Program-made: the position numbers and the translations under genes | Part shown: positions 16,100 through 24,680 of the stretch, in pieces | Layout of the letters: each line of letters begins with the position of its first letter | Numbering within the stretch: the first letter of the stretch is position 1 | Notes under the pieces: generated by a model | The model's input: the letters and a program-made list of their open reading frames with translations, nothing else | What the model was told of the DNA's origin: nothing | Database searches by the model: none | DNA from: Thiotrichaceae bacterium | Lineage (GTDB): Bacteria; Pseudomonadota; Gammaproteobacteria; Eutrophobiales; Eutrophobiaceae | Length of the DNA: 64,000 nucleotides | Direction: 5' to 3' | Assembly (NCBI GenBank): GCA_012960105.1 | Contig: DUBV01000050.1 | Span: 23,793-87,792, forward strand

Positions 16100-16756
16100 A
16101 TGATTAAACTTTATGGTTTTGAACTATCATTTCCGGTAAATAGAGTTCGCTTATGCCTAAATGCGATGGAAGTCGAATATGAATTTATTCGAATTAATCC
16201 ACTTGCCGGGGAAAACCAAACGGATGATTACCTAAAGATCAATCCTGGCGCCAAGATACCGACGATAGATGATAATGGTTATACCCTGTTTGAAAGTAAT
16301 GCCATCATGAAGTATCTGTGTCGAAAATATAAATCTGATTTTTACCCCGATGGTATTAAAGTACAGGCGGATGTAGATAAATGGCTAGACTATATCGCCA
16401 TTCATCTTGGCAATGGTTATGGCAAGGTTCTATTTAATAAATTTCTTGCTAAGCTTGTCGGCGCAGAGGTTGATGAACAATCATTGAAGGATGGCTATAG
16501 TTTTATTGAACGCTATCTCGGCATTATTGACCAGCAATTGGCAACTTCGACTTTTGTTACTGGCGATACTATGACCATTGCTGATTTCTGCCTGCTCTCT
16601 ACCGTTGACCCTTCTGAAGCTATAGAGATTAATATGAATGATTACCCCAACGTTAAAGCGTGGCAAACTAAACTTATAAAAGAATCTTTTTATACCGACA
16701 TGCATGTTTCATTTGTTACAACTTTCGAAGATCTTAAACCGTTACTGGAAAAGTAA
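16100..16756 (+). CDS. Glutathione S-transferase family protein
   Basis: A 218-residue GST-fold protein. The N-terminal thioredoxin-like domain reads MIKLYGFELSFPVNRVRLCL, with the glutathione-binding KIPTIDDNGYTLFESNAIMKYL (cis-proline and ES motif). The C-terminal helical domain includes MTIADFCLLSTVDP, the N-capping box/ASIAD-type motif. The start has a GAGGATAA ribosome site. The catalytic residue near the N-terminus is probably Ser (SFPVNR), suggesting a theta-like type. Substrate is unknown; the link to the upstream SRPBCC gene is only positional. Confidence 0.9.
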   Translation: MIKLYGFELSFPVNRVRLCLNAMEVEYEFIRINPLAGENQTDDYLKINPGAKIPTIDDNGYTLFESNAIMKYLCRKYKSDFYPDGIKVQADVDKWLDYIAIHLGNGYGKVLFNKFLAKLVGAEVDEQSLKDGYSFIERYLGIIDQQLATSTFVTGDTMTIADFCLLSTVDPSEAIEINMNDYPNVKAWQTKLIKESFYTDMHVSFVTTFEDLKPLLEK

Positions 16757-16867
16757 TAATCAGAAGGTCTAAATATACCTGTTTTTATACCAGGACTATT
16801 TGCTAACGGTGCGGCTAGTGACTTTTGAGCAGATTTATTACTAAGTTCTTTTATCTTTTGTTTATTC

Positions 16868-17241
16868 ATGTTTCAACAAGATAAAAACCCAGGGCCTAAG
16901 CCTCATCTGTTTTTTGGCATGGGGATGAATCTTCCGGTGTTAGTGTACATTGGATAGACGAGGGCGTTGATACAGGAGCATTGGTTGCGAGACGGTCGTT
17001 TGTAATAAAGCCTGGAATGACCCAACAACGTGTACTGACAATAACTGCTATCATAGGCGCAAGATTATTAAAACGAATAGGGCAAAATTTATTATCAGGA
17101 CAGATGCCTGATACTATAGAGGTAAATATCCAGAAGGCTTCTTACTAGCCTATGCTAGGCAATAATGACTTTAACGAATATTTTAAAACTCGTCGTGTTT
17201 TTAGAATTCGTGATCTACTACGATACATACTTAAAATCTGA
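16868..17241 (+). pseudogene. Remnant of a formyltransferase-fold gene
   Basis: Fragments of a formyl_trans_N-type protein are spread over shifting frames: QDKNPGPKPHLFF, then (after an apparent lost T in the T6 run at 16910-16915) HGDESSGVSVHWIDEGVDTG followed by VIKPGMTQQRV, then KYPEGFLLAYAR in a second frame and FNEYFKTRRVFRIRDLLRYI in a third. HWIDEGVDTG is the conserved motif of this family. The N-terminal part, with the active-site Asn-His region, is missing. With several frameshifts over 340 bp it is a decayed gene. It fills most of the 490-bp space between the GST and lipase genes. The original substrate is not known. Confidence 0.75.
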
Positions 17242-17247
17242 CAATAT

Positions 17248-18131
17248 ATGAAATCCGATTACTCGTGGAAAAGCTTATTCACGCCGGGCGACTCCAATGA
17301 TTATTTTCACTTATCAAACCCTGCACCATTACAGACTGGCACCAATGAATTTAGTCTTATTAATGCCTGGTGGTTAGCAAAGCATCTCGATTAATTTATC
17401 ATCCAGATTTATTTGATAATAGCGATATTAATCTTGGTTCTTTCAAGTATGAGAGTCTTGGCTATATTGATAACAAAGACACTTCTACACAAGTAGCCAT
17501 ACTGAAAATCATTTCTGATACACCTGCTCTAGTCATCGTGTTCCGTGGTACAGATGAAATAGAGGATTGGCATACCAATATTCATGCTTATCAAACATCG
17601 TTTAATAATACGGGAAAAGTACATGCCGGTTTTAAAAAAGCTTATTTAAGTATCAGGTCTGAATTATTTAATTATCTTAAAAATTATAATATCCCTATAT
17701 TTATCACCGGGCATAGTTTGGGCGCGGCATTAGCAACTCTGGCATCCTCAGAGATATGTAACAATAATAACTTTGACTCTTGCTATACCTTTGGCTCACC
17801 TCGTGTAGGAAACCCGGCATTTAGTAACTCGATTAATTGCGCTCAAATTTATAGAGTTATTAATAATTGCGACATCGTTACTGCTGTGCCTTTAGATTTT
17901 TCTGTTATTAAATATATACATGTTGGCTGTCCATATCTAATTAATGATGAGGGTGATCTGATAAGCAATATGAATGATGTTGAAATTTATAACTATAAAA
18001 AAGATAGACTATACAATTTAAAGGAATATGCTAAATCAAAATTCCTTAGCAAAAGTTTTAGTTCTTTAAAATATGATCTTCCAGCTTTTCATGCTGATCA
18101 TTCACCATTAAATTATGTAATAGGATTATAA
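17248..18131 (+). pseudogene. Class 3 lipase family protein with a frameshift
   Basis: The long frame (17370-18131) contains the serine-hydrolase elbow GHSLGAALATLAS, the oxyanion region VIVFRGTDEIEDW, YTFGSPRVGNPAFSN and a C-terminal histidine (FHADHSPLNY), so the catalytic triad is complete. Its only start would be a GTG inside conserved sequence. The N-terminus is in another frame from ATG 17248 (MKSDYSWKSLFTPG ... NEFSLINAWWLA) and joins if one A is restored to the A3 run at 17379-17381, giving INAWWLAKASRLIYH as in intact relatives. There is no signal peptide. It is either a recent pseudogene or a homopolymer error. Confidence 0.75.
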
Positions 18132-18151
18132 AATTTATTAAAGGCTTTAGA

Positions 18152-18778
18152 TTAAGAAAAGCTTGCTTGATCAAATACTGGCACTCGACCGACATAATTT
18201 TCTAATTGTCTAAGTTCATCATCGGTATGATATATAACTTTCATTACTTCCATGCCCATAACATGGCTCCCATCAAAATGTAGTTGATGTGCATTGTGGT
18301 GCGTAGCTTCAAACTCTTCTTTTATACTCTCAGCCCTTAATACTGTTTTTCCATAACAATTACAGTAATAGGTTTCTTCCGGCATTACATTTAGAAAGCA
18401 AGCGGTACCACGTATGCCTATTGTTGCTGTACTGGTGACAATCTCTCTTTTTCTGCCTTTTTCAAAAACACTTAAAAGTTTTCCTGTAAATAACCGTAAT
18501 ACGTTTATAACAGCACTTTGTTTTTCTCCAACTCTCAGTGAAGTTCGTTCTTTTAATAAAAAGGCATCGCCGTCAATACTAAAACTTATTCGCCCATTAT
18601 GACTTGTTGTTACCAAATCTCCGGCACGTATCATTGAGCCCTGTGTTGCTACTTCATTATTGATATAAACTGTACCATGCAATTCTTGTATGTTTGCTGC
18701 TGTCGCCATGCCAGGCAACATCAGACCGCAGCCTATGGCTGCGCTGCTCTGAATAAATTTTCTTCGTGATATTTTCAT
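18152..18778 (-). CDS. FecR-domain protein with a twin-arginine signal
   Basis: The N-terminus MKISRRKFIQSSAAIGCGLM has a Tat motif (SRRKF) and a hydrophobic stretch ending near ATAA. A FecR domain follows (GSMIRAGDLVTTSHNGRISF, FLLKERTSLRVG, TATIGIRGTACFL). The C-terminal part contains paired cysteines (YYCNCYG), which could bind metal or form a disulfide after cytoplasmic folding. In iron systems FecR is a membrane antisigma factor, but here there is no sigma factor or receptor nearby and no membrane helix apart from the signal. The role is unknown. Confidence 0.85.
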   Translation of the reverse strand: MKISRRKFIQSSAAIGCGLMLPGMATAANIQELHGTVYINNEVATQGSMIRAGDLVTTSHNGRISFSIDGDAFLLKERTSLRVGEKQSAVINVLRLFTGKLLSVFEKGRKREIVTSTATIGIRGTACFLNVMPEETYYCNCYGKTVLRAESIKEEFEATHHNAHQLHFDGSHVMGMEVMKVIYHTDDELRQLENYVGRVPVFDQASFS

Positions 18779-18846
18779 GCTTGACCCTTTTGATTTATCA
18801 GTTTAGGACAAGATATAAATATGATTAGTTCCTTTTTAAACGCGAG

Positions 18847-19608
18847 TTATGATTTTAATCTGTAACCTGTTTTAAATATCCACCATATCGTAGATAAACA
18901 AATCAACATAAAGAGAAATACCATTCCCAAACTAACCCCAATTGCTACATCGGCAACGCCATAGAAGCTCCACCGAAAGCCGCTGATCAAATAAACAACA
19001 GGATTAAACAAAGTAAGCTTTTGCCAAACTGGTGGCAACATATTGATGGAGTAAAAACTTCCGCCGAGAAAAGTGAGTGGCGTAACAATCATCATAGGTA
19101 CTATTTGTAGTTTTTCAAAACTATCTGCCCAGATTCCAAGGATGAAACCAAATAAACTAAACGTGAGCGCAGTTAAGACTAAAAACCCAAACATATAGAC
19201 TGGATGTTCTATCTCATAATCTACAAATATACTTGCCGTTAATATTATTAATATACCTAATGCCACTGATTTTGATGCTGCAGCACCGACATAACCAATT
19301 AATATTTCAATATAAGAAACAGGTGCTGAAAGTACTTCATAGATTGTACCGGTAAATTTTGGCATATATATTCCAAATGCTGCATTGGAAATACTTTCGT
19401 TTAGTAATGACAACATGATTAAACCTGGAATAATAAATGCGCCATAACTTATTCCATCTATATTGCCCATGCGAGATCCTATTGCTGCACCGAATACGAC
19501 AAAATATAATGAGGTCGATATAACGGGCGAGGCAATACTTTGCATTATGGTTCGTCCTGTGCGCGCCATCTCCTTAAGATAGATTGCTTTAATTGCGTAA
19601 AAATTCAT
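18847..19608 (-). CDS. ABC-2 type transporter permease (YadH-like)
   Basis: A 253-residue permease with six hydrophobic segments, including [19 protein letters not shown] and [20 protein letters not shown], the conserved region of ABC-2 permeases, and [17 protein letters not shown] near the end. The start codon overlaps the stop of the ATPase gene (TAATG), so both subunits are translationally coupled. The exported substrate cannot be deduced. Confidence 0.9.
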   Translation of the reverse strand: MNFYAIKAIYLKEMARTGRTIMQSIASPVISTSLYFVVFGAAIGSRMGNIDGISYGAFIIPGLIMLSLLNESISNAAFGIYMPKFTGTIYEVLSAPVSYIEILIGYVGAAASKSVALGILIILTASIFVDYEIEHPVYMFGFLVLTALTFSLFGFILGIWADSFEKLQIVPMMIVTPLTFLGGSFYSINMLPPVWQKLTLFNPVVYLISGFRWSFYGVADVAIGVSLGMVFLFMLICLSTIWWIFKTGYRLKS

Positions 19609-20537
19609 TATTTACCCTTCACTAGATTTACGAATATATCTTCAAGCGAACTTTCTTTAGTATTAAGATCTTTGAACTCAATACTAGACTCTGATAAGCA
19701 CTGCATAAGTCTGGCAATTCCGGTTTGTTCTTGTTGCGCATCAAATGTATAAAGTAGTTCATTACCATCAGCTATAATTTCAAGTTCATAATCAGATAAT
19801 TCTGGTGGAATTCTTTCTAATGAATTTTGAAGATGAATGATTAACTGTTTTTTACCAAGTTTTTTCATTAACTCCGCTTTATCTTCAACAATTATGATTT
19901 CACCTTTATTAATCACTCCAATACGATCAGCAATTTCCTCTGCTTCCTCTATGTAGTGGGTCGTCAATATAATAGTAACGCCATCCTCTCTCATTTTACG
20001 AACCATCTCCCACATATCACGACGTAGCTCTACATCAACACCCGCGGTAGGCTCATCAAGAAAAAGAATTTTAGGTTCATGCGATAAGGCTTTAGCGATC
20101 ATTACTCGTCGTTTCATACCACCGGACAAGGTCATTATTTTTGAGTCTTTTTTATCCCATAATGAAAGATCTCGTAGTATTTTTTCAATATATTCTGGGT
20201 TTGGTGGTTTACCAAAAAGTCCTCTACTAAAATTTACTGTGTTCCAGACACTGTCAAACATGTCTGTAGATAATTCTTGAGGGACCAAACCGATCTTTGA
20301 TCGTGAAGACCGAAAATCTGAAATGATATTATGACTATCGGCGATTACTTCACCACTACTCGGATTAACTATGCCGCAGATAATACTTATTAAGGTTGTT
20401 TTCCCTGCGCCATTTGGCCCTAATAGTGCAAAAATTTCTCCCTTAACAATTTGTAGATCGATATTTTTTAGTACTTGAGAGCCTGAGCTATAAGTCTTAT
20501 TCAGCTTGTTAATAGATATAATGGCTGGCATGGGCAT
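19608..20537 (-). CDS. ABC transporter ATP-binding protein (YadG-like)
   Basis: ATPase of an ABC-2 exporter. Walker A is [14 protein letters not shown], signature [15 protein letters not shown], Walker [17 protein letters not shown] and the switch histidine is in [12 protein letters not shown]. It has a C-terminal extension of about 70 residues ending VNLVKGK that is typical of the YadG type. Starts at residue 1 or 3 (both Met) are possible. It forms a two-gene operon with the downstream permease. Confidence 0.92.
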   Translation of the reverse strand: MPMPAIISINKLNKTYSSGSQVLKNIDLQIVKGEIFALLGPNGAGKTTLISIICGIVNPSSGEVIADSHNIISDFRSSRSKIGLVPQELSTDMFDSVWNTVNFSRGLFGKPPNPEYIEKILRDLSLWDKKDSKIMTLSGGMKRRVMIAKALSHEPKILFLDEPTAGVDVELRRDMWEMVRKMREDGVTIILTTHYIEEAEEIADRIGVINKGEIIIVEDKAELMKKLGKKQLIIHLQNSLERIPPELSDYELEIIADGNELLYTFDAQQEQTGIARLMQCLSESSIEFKDLNTKESSLEDIFVNLVKGK

Positions 20538-20604
20538 CCTTTCGTTATCATTTTTATGATTATAAATGATATGGAGCTAAGAGCTATATGTCGACAATAA
20601 TTAT

Positions 20605-20630
20605 TTAAAAACTAGCTCTTTAGTTTTTAA
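20605..20630 (-). terminator. AT-rich inverted repeat downstream of msrA
   Basis: TTAAAAACTA and TAGTTTTTAA form a perfect 10-bp stem with a 6-base loop directly next to the msrA stop codon. The stem is AT-rich, so it would be a weak intrinsic terminator, but its T-rich arm and position fit that role. Confidence 0.4.
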
Positions 20631-21221
20631 CTATTTACCATTAACTAATGCTTCAACTTTTTCCAGACGCTTATCTCTGCCACAACCATAACGATAATAT
20701 CGATAACGCACGGGGTTCTTCTTATAATAATCCTGATGATATTCTTCAGCATCATAGAAACGTTTTGCCAGAAGTATTTCGGTAACAATGTTTGCTTTTC
20801 CGTTTAACTTTGCTTGTAGTGCTTCTTTGCTTTTTGTTGCCAGTTCTTTTTCTTTATCATTTTTAGTAAAAATTGCAGCGCGGTATTGAGGACCTTTGTC
20901 ACAGAACTGCCCTATCGCATCAAATGGATCTATATTTTTCCAGAATACTTCTAGTAATTTTTCATAGCTAACTTTTTCAGGGTCGTATTCGATTTGTAAT
21001 GCTTCGTAATGTCCTGTTGTTCCTGTAGAGGTTTGATTATATGTTGGGTTCTCTGTGTGACCTCCGGTATATCCAGAAATAGTAGCAATTACGCCATCTA
21101 ACTTATCGAATGGTTTTTCCATACACCAGAAACAACCGCCAGCAAAAACGGAAAATTCATTTTCTGCGAACACATTAATCTGCATGCTGTATAACAATAC
21201 AGCGATCATTAAACGATTCAT
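20631..21221 (-). CDS. msrA: Peptide methionine-(S)-S-oxide reductase, exported
   Basis: Reduces the S epimer of methionine sulfoxide in proteins. The active-site motif GGCFWCMEKPF is present, with the catalytic cysteine in GCFWC, and YHQDYYKKNP follows near the C-terminus. C-terminal YGCGRDKRLEK may carry a resolving cysteine. A Sec signal (LMIAVLLYSMQINVFAEN) indicates a periplasmic enzyme. It lies 2 bp downstream of msrB, so the pair is one operon. Confidence 0.95.
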   Translation of the reverse strand: MNRLMIAVLLYSMQINVFAENEFSVFAGGCFWCMEKPFDKLDGVIATISGYTGGHTENPTYNQTSTGTTGHYEALQIEYDPEKVSYEKLLEVFWKNIDPFDAIGQFCDKGPQYRAAIFTKNDKEKELATKSKEALQAKLNGKANIVTEILLAKRFYDAEEYHQDYYKKNPVRYRYYRYGCGRDKRLEKVEALVNGK

Positions 21222-21223
21222 TA

Positions 21224-21742
21224 TTAACCTCGTAATTCGGGTAGTGGTTTATTGTCTGGAATAAACTTTAGAGCAAGACCGTTATTGCAATAACGCAATC
21301 CGGTAGGTGCGGGACCATCTTCAAAAATATGACCCTGATGACCTTCACAGCGAACACAGTGATATTCAGTACGTGGCCAAACCAAACTTAAATCTAGCTT
21401 GGTATCAACACGTCCTTTAATGGGTTGATAGAAACTTGGCCAACCTGTACCGCTTTCATATTTTGTCTCGGACTCAAATAATGGCAAATAACATGCAGCA
21501 CAAACAAATGTGCCTTTTTCTTTTATTTTATTTAGTGGGCTGGAATTAGGACGCTCGGTGCCATCGTCGAACAAAATATGGAATTCTTGCTTAGACACCA
21601 ACTCTCCCCACTCATTTTCGGAAGTGTCTAAAGGTGTGAGATCCAGGGCTTTATTGATAGTGTGGGCAAATACTTTTTGGCTAGATACTATAAGTGCACC
21701 GAACAAACCACCTGCCTGTAAAATAAACTGCCTTCGTTGCAT
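21224..21742 (-). CDS. msrB: Peptide methionine-(R)-S-oxide reductase, exported (Tat-like signal)
   Basis: Reduces the R epimer of methionine sulfoxide. The catalytic cysteine is in LRYCNNGLALKF, and the two zinc-binding CxxC pairs are CAAC and CVRC. TGWPSFYQPI and EGHQGHIF are also conserved. The N-terminus MQRRQFILQAGGLFGALIVS has a twin-arginine pair before a hydrophobic segment, so it is probably exported through Tat. Together with msrA it forms an envelope methionine-repair pair. Confidence 0.95.
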   Translation of the reverse strand: MQRRQFILQAGGLFGALIVSSQKVFAHTINKALDLTPLDTSENEWGELVSKQEFHILFDDGTERPNSSPLNKIKEKGTFVCAACYLPLFESETKYESGTGWPSFYQPIKGRVDTKLDLSLVWPRTEYHCVRCEGHQGHIFEDGPAPTGLRYCNNGLALKFIPDNKPLPELRG

Positions 21743-21814
21743 TGCATATCTCCTGAGTTACCACTAGAGACCACCGATTTATAAATCAGTTCCGTAAAGC
21801 AAGTATAGACAATC

Positions 21815-22723
21815 TTAGATAACGCTCGCGATTAATGGTATGTAATGATCAATTAGCAGGAATGCGAACATAAACATTAAATAGATTAATGAATAAGAAA
21901 AAGTTTGCATTGCTAAACGATCAGCATGGTCATATTGCATACGAATAGCGTAATAGAGAAAACCTAACCCAAGAATGACAGCGCCCACCAGATAAAATAA
22001 ACCTGACATGCCAACTAAATAGGGTAGCAAAGACACAATGAACAATATGATGGTATATAGCAAGATTTGTAGCCGGGTAAATTCTACGCCATGCGTAACC
22101 GGCAGCATTGGGATATCGACTTTGGCATAATCTTCACGACGATAGATGGCCAACGCCCAAAAGTGTGGTGGCGTCCAGGCAAAGATAATAAGAAATAATA
22201 ATAAAGAATTAGGATCTAATGTGCCGGTTACGGCTGTCCAGCCTAAAACGGGAGGTGCAGCACCAGCAGCGCCGCCAATGACGATATTCTGTGGCGTAGC
22301 TCGTTTAAGATACATCGTATAGATAAAAGCATAGCCAATTAATGACAGTGCGGTTAAGCCCGCGGTCAACGGATTGACCAAAAAGGCCAATATCCCCATG
22401 GAGATTGTCCCAAGGAACCAGGCAAATATAATGGCATTGAGCGGACTGATCTTGCCTTCCGGTAACGGTCGGTTTTTAGTTCTCGCCATGATGCTATCAA
22501 TACGCTGATCAACCACATGATTGATTGTTGCTGCAGATGATGCAGCCATACCGATGCCAACAGTGGCATAAATCAACACATCCCAGGGCACCATTGCAGG
22601 GGTTGCTAGAAACATCCCAACAATAGCTGTAAAGACAATAAGAGACACCACTTTTGGCTTACAAAGAGTTAAATAGTCCTGCCAGGCAATGGCGGACGCG
22701 TCTGTTATTGATTGATCTTTCAC
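21815..22723 (-). CDS. ctaB: Protoheme IX farnesyltransferase (heme O synthase)
   Basis: Adds the farnesyl chain to heme b to make heme O, used directly or oxidised to heme A for oxidases. The two aspartate-rich prenyltransferase motifs are visible: [21 protein letters not shown] and the later [16 protein letters not shown]. It has about nine membrane segments in 302 residues. It is separated from ctaA by the second oxidase module, whereas the two are adjacent in many gammaproteobacteria. Also called cyoE in some species. Confidence 0.95.
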   Translation of the reverse strand: MKDQSITDASAIAWQDYLTLCKPKVVSLIVFTAIVGMFLATPAMVPWDVLIYATVGIGMAASSAATINHVVDQRIDSIMARTKNRPLPEGKISPLNAIIFAWFLGTISMGILAFLVNPLTAGLTALSLIGYAFIYTMYLKRATPQNIVIGGAAGAAPPVLGWTAVTGTLDPNSLLLFLIIFAWTPPHFWALAIYRREDYAKVDIPMLPVTHGVEFTRLQILLYTIILFIVSLLPYLVGMSGLFYLVGAVILGLGFLYYAIRMQYDHADRLAMQTFSYSLIYLMFMFAFLLIDHYIPLIASVI

Positions 22724-22861
22724 GATAAATTCCTGATTTAACTGTATTTTTTTGCTAAAAGTGATATAGCAGGGTTAGCAAAGACCGCAATAATAGCGCA
22801 GCTAACCCATAGTGCGCCACTCTATTAATTAGTTGGTCTACTCCAAACGATTACAACGACG

Positions 22862-23236
22862 CTAATGTGATGACCCATGCTCCGTCACCATGACTCCGGA
22901 CCCTTCATCGAGGTATGTATCCCGTGTCATATTAGTGTTGTTTGCTTCTAACCACATCAGGCCAATCAGTACCGCCAAAAAGCTTGTCGGTATCAATATG
23001 GCACAAGCCAAAGCCAATCGCTCGTAAAACATGTGCATGAAGATGGCAATAATAAAGCCGGCTTTTAACAACATGAAAATAATGATCAGTGACCACCTTA
23101 GAAGACCTTGAAACTGCATGTAGTCAACCATATAAGACAAGGTACTTAGAACAAACAAGCCGCCCCAAACCCAGAAATAAGTAGAAATCGGGTGCTGTTG
23201 CTGTTCAACTTTTGCTCCTTCTTGTGACTCACTCAT
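22862..23236 (-). CDS. Cytochrome c oxidase subunit IV family protein (second oxidase)
   Basis: A 124-residue protein with three hydrophobic helices (STYFWVWGGLFVLSTLSYMV, RWSLIIIFMLLKAGFIIAIF, CAILIPTSFLAVLIGLMWL) matching the bacterial subunit IV (CyoD/COX4_pro) layout, and a polar C-terminus. It is the last gene of the second oxidase operon, 9 bp after the subunit III-type gene. It probably stabilises the complex. Confidence 0.85.
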   Translation of the reverse strand: MSESQEGAKVEQQQHPISTYFWVWGGLFVLSTLSYMVDYMQFQGLLRWSLIIIFMLLKAGFIIAIFMHMFYERLALACAILIPTSFLAVLIGLMWLEANNTNMTRDTYLDEGSGVMVTEHGSSH

Positions 23237-23245
23237 AACTGCCCC

Positions 23246-23971
23246 CTACCAAAGATAGAAAAATGCAAAGATAAACACCCACACCAGATCGACGAAATGC
23301 CAATACAAGCCCATGATTTCAACGACCTCGTAACCACCCCGACGAGTAGTGAAAAAACCTGGCTTCATGTTCTCAAGATCGCCTTTCCACACTTTTCTCG
23401 CGACAATTAGCAGAAAAATCACACCAATCGACACATGAAAGCCATGAAAACCAGTGATCATGAAAAAGCACGAGCCAAACTGTGTTGCACCCATCGGGTT
23501 ACCCCAGGGACGTACACCTTCTTCAATAAGTTTGCTCCATTCAAAAGCCTGCATACCGACGAACGAGGCACCGAACATAGCAGTCACAACCAGCAAGATG
23601 GTGGTTATTTTCCTGTTTTTTTCATAACCAAACTTAACCGCCATGGCCATGGTGCCGCTGCTACTGATAAGAATAAACGTCATAATGGCGATCAGGATCA
23701 ACGGAATAGATTTGCCAAATAGTGTTAACGCGAATACTTCGCTGGGGTTGGGCCAGGCTGAGGTAGTCGATGAACGTACCATCATGTAGCCGACAAGAAA
23801 ACAGGCGAAAATAAAAGTATCACTGAGCAAGAAAATCCACATCATCGCCTTGCCCCAAGGAACTCGCTTGAAGGCTTGCTGATCAGAAGACCAGTCGGTA
23901 ACGACGCCTTGCAAACCTTCTACTACGGCTATAGAGCGCCCCGTATCATCTACAACTGCTTCGTTCGCCAT
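23246..23971 (-). CDS. Heme-copper oxidase subunit III (second oxidase, copy 1)
   Basis: A 241-residue subunit III with about six membrane helices. Conserved features are FLLSDTFIFACFLVGYMMVR, GTMAMAVKFG, the FFMITGFHGFHVSIGVIFLL segment and the C-terminal EIMGLYWHFVDLVWVFIFAFFYLW. It lies between subunit IV and a second, divergent subunit III-type gene. Having two subunit III-type genes in one operon is noted as unusual. Confidence 0.92.
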   Translation of the reverse strand: MANEAVVDDTGRSIAVVEGLQGVVTDWSSDQQAFKRVPWGKAMMWIFLLSDTFIFACFLVGYMMVRSSTTSAWPNPSEVFALTLFGKSIPLILIAIMTFILISSSGTMAMAVKFGYEKNRKITTILLVVTAMFGASFVGMQAFEWSKLIEEGVRPWGNPMGATQFGSCFFMITGFHGFHVSIGVIFLLIVARKVWKGDLENMKPGFFTTRRGGYEVVEIMGLYWHFVDLVWVFIFAFFYLW

Positions 23972-23986
23972 AGTTTTATCCTTATT

Positions 23987-24661
23987 CTAAGTTGATAACA
24001 TCAGACCAAACAAAATTAACCACACCACGAGCAGGAAGTGCCAGTAAATAGCGCACAGTTCTACGCTCAAACGTAAACGAGCCACTTCAGTGCCACCCAT
24101 TAGTTTTATCGTTGTCACGCCCCAAGCCACGACGCCACCTAACAAGTGCAGGGCATGAAGACCCGTGATCAGGTAAAAGAAGGCATTGGCGGGATTGGAG
24201 TGCACGTAATAACCTGCATCGACCAGTTGTTGCCACGCCAGCAACTGTCCACCGATAAAAACAAAGGCAAAAAAACCACCGACAAACAAACCGTTACGCA
24301 AACTGTCAAGCTGCTCTCGTCTGGCGGCAACGTGCGCCCACTGTAATGCGATACTGCTCAAAATCAACACAGCCGTATTCAGCCATAACAAATCCGGGTC
24401 AGGTAGCGGACGCCAGTCGCTGGCCATTGTCATGCGCATGAGGTACGCGCTGATAAACAGAGCAAACAAGGAAGTAACCACCACAAGAAAAATAATCAGA
24501 ACGAGCTTAGCATCGGGTTGGGGTAATGAACGACCACTGAAGTCTTCGCTCGCAGCATAGGGTGCATCCGCTTGCCAAGGACTGGTATCTACTGTTTGCT
24601 TCAGTAGCCACCAGGCGACCACGCCCATTATTACGCCCATAAATAGTAGAGAAATCGTCAC
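23987..24661 (-). CDS. Heme-copper oxidase subunit III-type protein (second oxidase, copy 2)
   Basis: A 224-residue membrane protein of the subunit III family. It has a first helix before PWQADAPYAASEDF, then SLFALFISAYLMRMT, the FFYLITGLHALHLLGGVVAW segment and the C-terminal ELCAIYWHFLLVVWLILFG. It is divergent from the neighbouring subunit III and lies directly after subunit I. The two may pair or perform separate roles; the order I-III-III'-IV is kept tight (15-20 bp gaps). Confidence 0.88.
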   Translation of the reverse strand: MTISLLFMGVIMGVVAWWLLKQTVDTSPWQADAPYAASEDFSGRSLPQPDAKLVLIIFLVVVTSLFALFISAYLMRMTMASDWRPLPDPDLLWLNTAVLILSSIALQWAHVAARREQLDSLRNGLFVGGFFAFVFIGGQLLAWQQLVDAGYYVHSNPANAFFYLITGLHALHLLGGVVAWGVTTIKLMGGTEVARLRLSVELCAIYWHFLLVVWLILFGLMLST

Positions 24662-24680
24662 GAGTCAGTTCACCTCTTGC

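Noticed and set aside
13147..18131. Possible mobile element in the accessory region
   Set aside because: No transposase, integrase, terminal inverted repeats or target duplications were found; only decayed and small genes.
22772..22808. GGGTTAGC/GCTAACCC inverted repeat between subunit IV and ctaB
   Set aside because: The loop is 21 nt and no U run follows on either strand, so I do not call it a terminator.
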